Part shown: piece after piece, positions 43,101 through 52,741 of the stretch | Layout of the letters: each line of letters opens with the position of its first letter | How positions within the stretch are numbered: position 1 is the stretch's first letter | Assembly: GCA_029379385.1 (NCBI GenBank) | Contig: CM055617.1 | Span: 5,642,001 to 5,706,000 of the forward strand | DNA length: 64,000 nt | Source: Quillaja saponaria | Lineage: Eukaryota > Streptophyta > Magnoliopsida > Fabales > Quillajaceae | Direction: 5' to 3' | Notes under the pieces: model-generated | What the model was told of the DNA's origin: nothing | Seen by the model: the letters and a program-made list of their open reading frames with translations, nothing else | The model's database searches: none | Position numbers and translations under genes: made by a program

Positions 43101-44982
43101 AAATTTTCCAGTGACAGGAAAGCAGATATGTTTGCCACCCTCTTCAGAATAAACTTTCCTCCCCATGTCTAACCATTCGAACTTTTTCAATATATCCTTC
43201 CCTAATTTGGCATATCTCCTTTCAAGTTGTAGAACCCAATGTGAGGCAGCTACCATGCTCTCATCATTAACACCTTGTAATTCACCCTCAATATGCAATC
43301 CACCAGCTTCACTTCGTGGATGTTCAATTATTGGTGCTGGAATAACTTCGACCTTTTTCCCCATCATCCCATCATTTTGGTGAATCATATACTTTCTTCT
43401 ATTTTGAGAAGGCACAAGAATGTCATCCAAAGATGTCAAAGGCAGCAAATTGAGTTTTACTGGCTCACTAAACTTTGTTCCAAATGCATAGCAAGCTGCC
43501 CCGCCACCAATTATAACAAGATCATCACCAACAACACTGACTGCACTGCGCACAAACAAATGTTTGCAAACAGAATTAAGGGTCGCATGCTTCCATAGAC
43601 GAGTCCGTAAATCAAGTAAGGCCAACTCTTCAAATTGTTGTCTGATGTGACAACCACCAATAACTGCTAGATAATTTTTGTAGACAAACATTGAGTGGGA
43701 AAATCTGGCATGCGGGTTTCTTCCAGCTGCCTTTTCCTTCTTCCATTGACAAGTAACAACATCAAAACTATACAAGTCCCCAAGTGCTTTCTCACCATTG
43801 TATCCCCCAAACAAGAATACCTGAGAACCATGTGCCACCATTGCATGAGAATGGCGGGCACACGGCCATTCGCCACAGACTGGCAATTCTTTCCATTGTG
43901 ACTTAATTGTGTCAAAGACATGCAAGGAGGAAGAGATCGTATCATTACTAAGTCCACCAAATACATAAATATCTGAACTCACAACAGCTGCAGCATGCCG
44001 ATGCCTGTTCAAAACACACACAGACATATTATTCAAATCCAGCTGTAGTAAGTTGTATCAATGCATCACCATGTAATGAATTAACAAGCATCTATTTATA
44101 TGATGAAATCAGTAATTTCCATTTTCCACAAAAAAAAAAAAAACAAAATCTTATTGCTCGCGCAATGTTACTTATTTGAAAAATGATTCATTCTGATAAA
44201 GTAACATTTAAAATGAATTAAACAGAATACAACATTCTACAAGACTTGTCAAACATTCAAAGTGGTGAAGGAAACTATACAAGCATGAACACAGATATTA
44301 CCTGGGAGGAAAAACACTGCCAGTACATTCTAATAATTTCCAGCAGTTCTTAGCCGTATCAAGAATCCATACATCACCCAGAATCGTAACGGGGTCAGTC
44401 CGGCCTCCAATAACAAACATGCAGTCTCCAACCAATGAAGATGTGTGACCTAATCGTGGAGAAGGACAGCCCACTGTGTTGACTGTTTTCACTGTGCCAG
44501 AATATGGGTCAAGCAGTAGTGAATCATTTCTTCTCGCATGTCTCCCTATGCCTCCAAAACCACCAAATACAAGAACTTTGTTTTGTTCTGTATTATCCAA
44601 TGTACAAGCTGAGTGACCCCAAAGGAAAAGCTTCTCCACTGATTCACCAACAATTGTCATCTGAACAATAGACAAACTACAACGGAAAACCCCAGCCAAC
44701 CCTGCCAATGAGTTAAAGATTCAGACTCACGTTTCATATTTAAAAGGCAATTTGTCCTGCAATAAACATGTATTAGAATGTATTAGTACTAAACTACTAA
44801 TGCAATGAACCGGAATATTAATTGCAACTTTCTGATGTACATTCAGATATGGTCTGGATCACCTGCCAATGACTGCTTCATCGATGGTGGCAGGTGACAC
44901 GTCCAAGAAGGCGAGAACGGGTGAATTTGAACACAGCACCCCCCAAAATAAAAGGGAAGAAATGCCAGTTCCCAATTGTCCT

Positions 44983-45016
<34 letters not shown>

Positions 45017-46271
45017 TCTTTTAAAAAGGACTAAGGTTCATAGTATGCTTGTAGAAACATAATTTTATGGAGACAAAGTTGCATACAAATCGTCTTCTCA
45101 TATTTGTAAGTTGTAACAAGTTCCTCCCAGTCCCCGCAGCTAGTGTTGGAATGAATGAAATTCATTGCACACAAGTTACAATTAGGGAAAAATAAAGAAA
45201 ATGAGCATCTGAATTGCAACTTGCATTGATCTTAACCCTTCGGAATTAAAGAGAGCTGGGGTGAATCAGGCTGGACAGATAACATAGGAAAATAACAAGA
45301 CTACATCAGCCAAAGTTTTTCTTCGACAATTCCACTAAAATGAAGCACGATATCCCAGTCTCACAGAAAAAAATAGAACCATAATTGCACAACATCGAGG
45401 AAAAACAAACTTAACAAAATTGGAAATATAAATCATAAAAACTAAAGATATCATCTATTGATATACCTGAAGGGGCTTTTTCATCTCTCTTTTCCAACAG
45501 ATAATTATCCTCATTATCCTCAAATAGAGCATCATCGTGAGCAAGACCCTTTTTACACAAGGCACCGTTGTCACAATTGGATGATGCATTTGTCATCTGA
45601 TCTCTGTTATCCACAGCCATGAAACCTACGAAGCCATTACAAAGCAATGCTCGAAGGAACCCTTCAGTTCTCTTCCTATTGGCTTCCATTTTTTCGTTTG
45701 CCACCTCGACAAGGTAGCGTACATACTCAGGAGACACCATAATCTTCTGGGTATTCCCCAATGGGGCTTCTAATCGTATTGAACACCGAATTGCAATAAT
45801 CACACGCTTGTTAGCATTAGTAATACCCGACTCTCTGAAACCACAAGATATGGCTGTAGAAACCAGCGACTGAGCCGAAGAGAGGTCTTTGCACTCGACT
45901 GCCACAATTAGAGGTTCGAATCTGAAAACAAGCTCAGAAGGGTCACTTGGAAGGACGTGTTCAGATGTCTCGGAGGGGAAGAGAATGCTGAGGACTGAAT
46001 CTGTGTCAGCAGGGTCATGAGTGATGAAGAGCCAAGTGCCACCTCTAGCTTTCTTCTTGGGTTTACTAGTGCCTATAGTGGGTATGAGTACAGGCTGGGA
46101 AAGGATGGAGATTCTGCCGGAGCATGAACTGGTAGTGAAATACGAAGAGTGCTTATTAATGGCGTCGAGGAGAGGTATGATGGGTGTATCTAACGTACCC
46201 TTTGGTGATTTGTCGGCCTCCGTCGAACGCAGTGCCGCTAAAGTTGCTGCCTTCCTCTTCTCAAACTCCAT
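40180..46271 (-). CDS. TYW2/3/4 (At4g04670-like): tRNA wybutosine-synthesising protein, TYW3-Kelch-TYW2 fusion
   Basis: Nine exons on the minus strand: 46271-45467, 44701-44302, 44004-42814, 42680-42551, 42278-42043, 41664-41529, 41183-41107, 40491-40385 and 40295-40180. All splice sites are GT-AG and phases close to 1065 residues. Residues 1 to about 230 form a TYW3 domain (KHSSYFTTSSCSGRIS; GGTWLFITHDPA; HDP and Ser/Cys features). About 300-560 are Kelch repeats (VLVFGGFGG, MFVIGGR, IYVFGGL, VFLFGGYNG, LAVIGG), matching the C-terminal half of yeast TYW4 without its methyltransferase. About 700-1065 form a TYW2-like aminocarboxypropyl transferase with the SAM-binding VDLFAGIGYF at about 905, YACEWNPHA and VILEGDNR. 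The protein makes the hypermodified wybutosine at G37 of tRNA-Phe, which prevents frameshifting. The same fusion is known in Arabidopsis. Intron 1 holds a (TA)n run. The right flank is GC-richer and TATA-less. Confidence 0.95.
44988..45013. repeat. (TA)n microsatellite in TYW intron 1
   Basis: About 13 TA repeats within the first intron of the TYW fusion gene. Confidence 0.9.
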
Positions 46272-47804
46272 TCTTCTCTCTCACTCTGAAAACCCTCCCA
46301 AAACCTCTCCAACACCGTAATTACTGCGCGCGGAGGTTGGAACATGGGGTTGTTGACTGGTTTTTTTAGCGTGGCATCCAACTTGGGTCGAAGTCATCGG
46401 CCTACATGAATCTTTTAGCTCTGCAGACTTAGGCTCTCAGCCCATTTTTGTTTTTGAGCCCGTTACAGTTTTTGTGTACAGCAAGTGAGCAGAATTGAAG
46501 CACAACTTAGAAAAACTCGGTTGAGTTTGATTTTAGATAGATTCAAATTCTGCTCGTATTTGTCTAAAACTCATTAAAAATTCACGAGTTTAAATCAAAA
46601 TTCTAACTTACTCTAATTATTGTTGTGTGTTTTATGTACATGTGTATTATAAATTTATATAAAATATTTATTAAATTGTTAAGTTTGCTAAGTATTGTAA
46701 AATTTAAATTCGAATGTAGGTTAAGCTTCACTTATATAGAAAACAGTGAGCTCAAGAGCCGTAGAAAAATAAATTAAATAAATAAATAAAAAGCCAAATA
46801 TGAATTCTATTGTGGATTAAACTCAACTTACGTAAAAAATAACTAAATTCAAGATATACAAATAATTCATAAGTTCTTCACTAGTTTGTTATATATTTAG
46901 GGTAAATATCAATTTATCTATTTATAGTTTACATATATTTTATTTTGTCAACTAGTTTTCGACCTAACCAATATGAATTTAAAGAAATTATTAATTAACT
47001 CATCTCTATTTATTTTGCATCTATTTTTAACATAAAATATCATGTATTAGACATGTGACCATCTTTTTAATTTCAAATTTCTTCAAATAAAATACACATA
47101 TATAATACAATAGGAACATGAATTAATTAGAATAATATCTGAATTATCTATAAATAAACACAACTTTTTGAACGGTTTGATTATGGCAGCAACTCTTCTG
47201 ACCATGTTTTATAAATTTGTAAGATTTTATTGATTTTGGGCGTTAAATTTATTTTCAAAACAACTTTCTTTGAAGTTATTCTTGTAATAATGATACTAAT
47301 AATGACACAAAAATATGTATCAAAGATGACCATGACAATTATAGTTGAGTTTAAAAAATCATATTAAGTTAAACTCTCCTTCACAACTAGGATATGAATA
47401 ACATGTTTAATAATTATAAATTAAGCTGCACAATATATTTTTGAAATATCGTACTCTATTTATTTGTAGTTTTATATTTTAAGCTATTCAAGAATGTTTT
47501 AATCTATAATAATTTATTATTTATTATATAATGGAAAATATTACGAAAAAATTTAAGATATTATGTAATTAATTTATATTATAGGTGGATTAACTAATAA
47601 TAATTGTTTTAAGAAAGTTGCAAATGAAATACAACACCACGTGCCCATATATTTATTTGCACCCCTTGGCAGCCGGAAACAAACGGCGAAGTCGTACATT
47701 CCATGTCTCTTCAACGTGTTCTTCGAGCGACATCATAGAAATTCAACCCTCATTGCCTAGCTCCGAATTCATTCACAAATTCATTAGTTTCGCTTTCGCT
47801 TCAT
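46272..47804. other. Intergenic between divergent TYW and PPR genes
   Basis: TYW promoter side up to about 46450, with AGCCCA (minus-strand TGGGCT) at about 46438, then AT-rich sequence. From about 47618 the sequence becomes less AT-rich and includes CACGTG at 47638-47643. This part ends at a good donor (tcatgtaagt, 47805) and is probably the first, non-coding exon of the PPR gene. The open frame in it shows no known motif. Confidence 0.45.
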
Positions 47805-48845
47805 GTAAGTGTATCCTCCAGCCACCTGTTTCCTTCAATGTTAAAATTTACGTACAAACAAAAAAGATTCTTTTGTTCTCTGGTTCAGCTGGTTGATTTT
47901 TAGGTTTCAGATCTAGGGTTTCAGGCTTGAAGTAATCTATCGAATTAGTTATAAGAAAAGTTCCCTTATTGCTGCCTATTTGATTTCTTTCCAATTTCTA
48001 GCATAAATTATTTTTTGGGTGATTAACATTCAGTGAACAAAATAGGGTTTTTGGTATAATTGGGTTCTATACGGGTTACAAATGTATTGAAATTGAGACT
48101 CTGGATACCTATTTGGGTGCTTTATAAAAATCCCTCCTTTCAACTTGGACCAAGCTCAGCTCTCTCAGCACTCACCCATCTCTTCTACATCTGCACTGCA
48201 ATGCAGGTTGCTGCATCCTGCGAATAAAACCATCCTACACGTTTCTGAGAGCTCAGTCTTTGGACTGTTGCACATGCTGCACATACCATTCTGATGAGAT
48301 TGATCATAGATTGCGTTTCAGTTATAGTCATATTAATTCCATACTTCCCTTTTCTGTAACAAGTGTTTCAGAGTAAAAATTAGCTGATAATCATTGAACT
48401 CTATTGATTTACTTATTTTTATTCAATTGTTTTATGTTTCCTTGTTTTGTAGCATTTTCCTTTGCATAAAGAGTTATGCTGATGAAAATGTTATCATTCT
48501 CTTCTTAGATGTGATGTTTTGTAAATGCTGACTGCATAAGAGCATGCATGTATATATACTGAACCACTGCTTCATTTTTCTATTGAGGTTGAAAATTTTA
48601 TTTATCCTGCTCTCTGCTGTGGTTCAGAGCAAGTGGTGCTTTTACTCCCATCTTATGGGACATCGTCCCATTAAATGAACTGAGATCATATATTATTTGT
48701 TAGAAATGTCATCATGTTCAAATACACAACCAACCAAACTTGGAAATGTCAATCATGAATCATCAACTGAGTGACATTCTTGCTTTTTCAACCATTTGGG
48801 TGCTTATTTTTCTTGTGCAAAGCTCACCTTCTGGATTTATTGCAG
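47805..48845 (+). other. Probable 5' UTR intron of the PPR gene
   Basis: Donor tcat|gtaagt at 47805 and acceptor ttattgcag at 48845 enclose about 1 kb of non-coding sequence. Splicing here would remove the ATG at 48746 and leave the ATG at 48884 as the first start. Confidence 0.45.
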
Positions 48846-48883
48846 AGAATTTTCCATTTGATGAACTGGGTTCCAAGCTTTCT

Positions 48884-50848
48884 ATGTTTTTGAGCTTGTT
48901 TATGCCCAAAGGAAGAGTTTTGTTGACCCGAGGATTTCACATTGGTAAGCAGTTCTTAAACCCCAATACTGAAGATATCATTTTTAAAGCACTTTGTGTT
49001 AATCTGAAACAGAGGAGATGGAAATTCTTAGAGCAAATATCCCCAAATCTCACAAGTTCATTACTAAATCGAGTCATTTGCGAGTTCCAGAACTCTCCAA
49101 ATTTAGCTCTAGAGTTTTACGATTGGATTGCGGAGAAGAAGGTTTCTCACTCATTAGAACCTTGTTATTCTGTAATTCATGTGTTGGTTAAGTCAAGGAG
49201 ATTTGATGAGGCCTTATGTCTTATGGGAAGCTTGATTTGTGAAAAGGGCACTTCTCCTTTGAAGGTGTTGGAAGGATTGGTCAATAGTTATGAAATATGT
49301 GGCTCAAGTCCTGCAGTTTTTGATGCATTGGTGAGAGCTTGTACTCAGGCTGGGGTTACTGAAGGTGCTTATGATGTGATCAACAAGCTCAGAAATGAGG
49401 GTTCCTGGGTTACAATTCATGCTTGGAATAACTTCCTTAGTCACCTGTTGAAGTTGGGTGAAATTGATAGATTTTGGAACCTATATGGGGAAATGGTTTC
49501 ATATGGATATATTGAAAGTGTGAATACTTTTAATTTGATTATTTATGCTCTTTGTAAGGAATGCAGATTGATGGAAGCTATCTCAGTACTGTATCGAATG
49601 TTGAAGGGTGGAAGTTGCCCTAATGTCGTTTCTTTCAACATGGTCATAGATGGCGCTTGCAGAAATGGTGACTTGGATCTGGCCATGAAGCTTATGGAGA
49701 AGATAAGCATAATGTCAGGGGATTCTGTTTGGCCTAATTCCGTTACTTACAACTGTATCATTAATGGGTTCTGCAAAACAGGGAGAGTAGTGTTTGCAGA
49801 AGAGATACGTAGGGAAATGATTAAGACAGGCATTGAGCCCAATGTGAGGACATATGCTACTCTAATGAATGGTTATGCCAGAGGAGGAAGTGTGGAGGAA
49901 GCATTTGGGTTGTGTGATGAAATGGTGGAAAGAGGGTTGCTTCCTAACACTGTTGTGTATAACTCAATCGTACAGTGGCTTTATAGGGAAGGAGATACAG
50001 AGGCAGCATCTATACTCTTATCTGACATGATTGATAAGCATATATACCCTGACCACCATACATACTCAATCCTCATTAAAGGGCTCTGCAGTAATGGTTC
50101 TGTAATTGAGGCTCTCAAACTCCATAACCAGATTGTAGAACATAATCTCATGGGTGATACGTTTTCTTACAACATTCTCATCAACTATGTATGCAGAAGC
50201 AAACACTTTTCAGGAGCAAAGCAACTATTGGGAAGCATGTTCACACATGGTTTAATTCCTGACACTGTTACCTATGGTACTTTGATTGATGGGTACTGCA
50301 AGCAAGGGAACACAGAAAGTGCAGTTCAAGTTTATGAAGGAATGATAAAGGTGAATGAAAAACCAAACTTGACAATATATAATTCTGTTATTAATGGTTT
50401 ATGCAAGGAGGAATTAGTGGATGCTGCGAAACTTTTAGTAAGTGCATTGCAAAGGATGCACTTATTTGATGCTATAACCTTTAATACCTTGATAAATGGA
50501 TACTGCGTCAGTGGGCAGATTGATGAGGCATTTGCTTCAATTTCAGAAATGAATAGGTTGGGGATTTCTTTGAACAGAGTCACTTACAACACATTGATTA
50601 ACACTTTGTGCAAGTTTGGGTGTAACCAAGAAGCAAAGGAACTGATGAAGATGATGATTGCCAAGGGCATCCGTCCCGATTCTGTAACATACACAACTCT
50701 TGTTACCCATTTCAGTAATCATTGTGACTCTGAGGAAGTAATTGCATTGCATGACTACATGGTGCTTAAGGGAGTAATTCCTGACTGGCAGACATACAAA
50801 GCCATTGTTAGCCCACTTAATGTAGGAAAAAGGGAGAGTTCAGTGTAA
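48884..50848 (+). CDS. At1g11710-like: P-class pentatricopeptide repeat protein, probably mitochondrial
   Basis: Single coding exon, 654 residues from the ATG at 48884. The frame is open further 5' to an ATG at 48746 (700 residues). I prefer 48884 because a good acceptor lies at 48845 and because the resulting N-terminus, MFLSLFMPKGRVLLTRGFH, is basic and hydrophobic like a mitochondrial presequence. About a dozen 35-residue P-type PPR motifs follow from about residue 150, with the usual TYN.LI.G.CK....EA pattern (NSVTYNCIINGFCKTGRV; DTVTYGTLIDGYCKQGNT; RVTYNTLINTLCK). There is no E, DYW or SMR domain. P-class proteins bind organellar RNA sequence-specifically through the fifth and last residues of each repeat, for processing, splicing or stability. 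The target is not known. The sequence and its position next to ATPC1 and S40/GT31 genes fit the At1g11710 family. Confidence 0.9.
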   Translation: MFLSLFMPKGRVLLTRGFHIGKQFLNPNTEDIIFKALCVNLKQRRWKFLEQISPNLTSSLLNRVICEFQNSPNLALEFYDWIAEKKVSHSLEPCYSVIHVLVKSRRFDEALCLMGSLICEKGTSPLKVLEGLVNSYEICGSSPAVFDALVRACTQAGVTEGAYDVINKLRNEGSWVTIHAWNNFLSHLLKLGEIDRFWNLYGEMVSYGYIESVNTFNLIIYALCKECRLMEAISVLYRMLKGGSCPNVVSFNMVIDGACRNGDLDLAMKLMEKISIMSGDSVWPNSVTYNCIINGFCKTGRVVFAEEIRREMIKTGIEPNVRTYATLMNGYARGGSVEEAFGLCDEMVERGLLPNTVVYNSIVQWLYREGDTEAASILLSDMIDKHIYPDHHTYSILIKGLCSNGSVIEALKLHNQIVEHNLMGDTFSYNILINYVCRSKHFSGAKQLLGSMFTHGLIPDTVTYGTLIDGYCKQGNTESAVQVYEGMIKVNEKPNLTIYNSVINGLCKEELVDAAKLLVSALQRMHLFDAITFNTLINGYCVSGQIDEAFASISEMNRLGISLNRVTYNTLINTLCKFGCNQEAKELMKMMIAKGIRPDSVTYTTLVTHFSNHCDSEEVIALHDYMVLKGVIPDWQTYKAIVSPLNVGKRESSV

Positions 50849-51429
50849 TATGGTGCACAAAGAGTATGTATATGAATCTCCCAAAGTTCATATTTTCTTA
50901 ATCTTCCCTGGAGCCTGTCTAATGCCCTTCTAGATGATAAGCTTGGTGTTGCATTTGTCAGTACAAAGGGAAAAGCAGAAAAGAAAATTATCTAATGAAA
51001 GTCCACTAAAGGCTCATTTCATCTCCATTATACTATTTTTGTCTAATTAAAACTCAGCTAAATTTTCAAAGAAAAAGAAGATTGAAGTTCACTTGGCACC
51101 TAAAAGCTTCCAAAAAAATTTAAAAATTTATCAAGTTACTAACTTTTTAACAAGAGAGCTCAATGTTAATAATGAAAACTAACATTTTGTATTGAAAATA
51201 AAGACAAAATAAAGCAAAGACGAAATAGGGAAGGAATTTTACTTCGATCAGAGGTGAACCAGAATTTAACTGCAGAAAGAATCCCAGTCGCACAGCCTCG
51301 TATACCTTTCTGAGATTTCTCAACCTCTCAAACACTTGGATTAAGCCACATCAGATGGACCCACCAAAGTTAACGATAAAAAATGATCAAATTCTAGCCT
51401 AGAAGATCAACCTCCAACGATCAAAATCG
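50849..51429. other. Short intergenic region PPR-ATPC1
   Basis: 3' UTR of the PPR gene, then AT-rich sequence. A GATAA-type motif at about 51374 could be a light-response I-box for ATPC1, but this is weak. Confidence 0.45.
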
Positions 51430-51490
51430 TTATCCCCAAACCTCATCCTCTCCCTCTCATTCCCTCCACTCATTCCCCCTCATTCTTTCT
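51430..51490 (+). promoter_or_regulatory. Pyrimidine patch in the ATPC1 core promoter/leader
   Basis: A long CT-rich run (cctcatcctctccctctcat and onward) 130-180 bases before the ATG, with no TATA box. This is typical of the plant Y-patch in photosynthesis and housekeeping promoters. Confidence 0.45.
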
Positions 51491-51613
51491 GTGCCAAAAG
51501 AATACCTCCCAACACGAGGATAAGACTTCAGAAAGAAAAACTCAAACCCACATAGCAGACCTTCTTTCTCTCTACTTCCAACCCCTTTCACTGCCATAAT
51601 TAGTCTCAAAATC

Positions 51614-52741
51614 ATGTCTTGCTCGAATTTGACAATGTGGGTGTCCTCAAAACCTTCTCTGTCTGACCCCAATTCACTCTCCTTTCGATCTTTTGTCAGC
51701 CCTTTTCAGCTTCCCTCCCAAAATTCATCTGCTTGTAACCCTTCACGTTCCTCAGTAACCCCTGTTCAGTGTAGTCTCCGAGAGCTTCGAGACCGTATTG
51801 GTTCAGTGAAAAATACCCAGAAAATTACTGAGGCTATGAAGCTTGTTGCTGCTGCTAAAGTTAGAAGAGCACAAGAAGCTGTTGTTAATGGCAGACCCTT
51901 TTCAGAAACCCTTGTGGAAGTCCTTTACAACATCAACGAGCAGCTTCAGACAGAAGATATAGATACTCCTCTTACCAATGTAAGGCCTGTCAAGAAGATT
52001 GCTTTGGTTGTTGTCACCGGAGATCGAGGCCTTTGTGGCGGATTTAATAACCAAATTATCAAGAAAGCTGAGGCCAGGATTGCTGAATTGAAAGATCTTG
52101 GTGTTGACTATACTGTAGTTAGTGTTGGTAAAAAGGGTAATACTTATTTCCTTCGCCGGCCTTATATTCCGGTGGATAAGTTTCTGGAAGCAGGTACGCT
52201 CCCAACAGCTAAAGAAGCTCAAACAATTGCTGATGATGTTTTCTCACTCTTTGTTAGTGAAGAAGTTGATAAAGTGGAGCTCTTGTACACCAAATTTGTG
52301 TCACTAGTTAAGTCTGAACCAGTGATTCATACCTTGCTTCCACTCTCTCCAAAAGGAGAGATCTGTGATATAAATGGGAATTGTGTGGATGCTGCTGAGG
52401 ATGAGCTCTTTAGGTTAACAACAAAGGAAGGGAAATTGACAGTTGAAAGAGATGTTGTGAGGACTCAGACAGTTGATTTCTCACCTATTTTACAATTTGA
52501 GCAGGACCCTGTTCAGATTCTCGATGCTTTGCTGCCTCTCTACCTCAACAGTCAGATATTGAGGTCATTGCAGGAGTCATTGGCCAGTGAGCTTGCTGCT
52601 AGGATGACTGCCATGAGCAATGCAACTGATAATGCAATGGAATTGAACAAGAACTTGTCAAGAGTCTACAACAGACAGCGCCAGGCGAAAATCACAGGAG
52701 AGATATTGGAAATTGTTGCTGGTGCCAATGCTCAATCATAG
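51614..52741 (+). CDS. ATPC1: Chloroplast ATP synthase gamma chain
   Basis: Single exon, 375 residues. A Ser-rich transit peptide (about 1-53) precedes the mature start SLRELRDRIGSVKNTQKITE. The gamma subunit is the rotating shaft of CF1, coupling thylakoid proton flow to ATP synthesis. The N- and C-terminal helices of the central coiled coil are both intact (AMKLVAAAKVRRAQEAV; ARMTAMSNATDNAMELN; GEILEIVAGANAQS). The central Rossmann-like part has VVTGDRGLCGGFNNQ. The chloroplast-specific redox switch is present as Cys251 and Cys257 in GEICDINGNCVDAAEDE; thioredoxin reduction of this pair raises ATPase activity in light. This separates it from the cysteine-poor, light-insensitive gamma paralogue and from the mitochondrial one. 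Two residues after the second Cys begins the regulatory acidic EDE segment. The intronless structure is usual for ATPC1. Confidence 0.97.
   Translation: MSCSNLTMWVSSKPSLSDPNSLSFRSFVSPFQLPSQNSSACNPSRSSVTPVQCSLRELRDRIGSVKNTQKITEAMKLVAAAKVRRAQEAVVNGRPFSETLVEVLYNINEQLQTEDIDTPLTNVRPVKKIALVVVTGDRGLCGGFNNQIIKKAEARIAELKDLGVDYTVVSVGKKGNTYFLRRPYIPVDKFLEAGTLPTAKEAQTIADDVFSLFVSEEVDKVELLYTKFVSLVKSEPVIHTLLPLSPKGEICDINGNCVDAAEDELFRLTTKEGKLTVERDVVRTQTVDFSPILQFEQDPVQILDALLPLYLNSQILRSLQESLASELAARMTAMSNATDNAMELNKNLSRVYNRQRQAKITGEILEIVAGANAQS

Noticed and set aside
43165..43901. Plus-strand frames opposite the TYW Kelch exon
   Set aside because: Shadows of the minus-strand coding sequence, without motifs.
45905..45925. 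tRNA T-loop-like ggttcgaat
   Set aside because: It lies inside the TYW coding exon and no acceptor stem or anticodon arm can be drawn around it.
47618..47896. Open plus-strand frame as a separate small gene
   Set aside because: No recognisable motif, a splice donor interrupts it at 47805, and it fits better as a non-coding first exon of the PPR gene.
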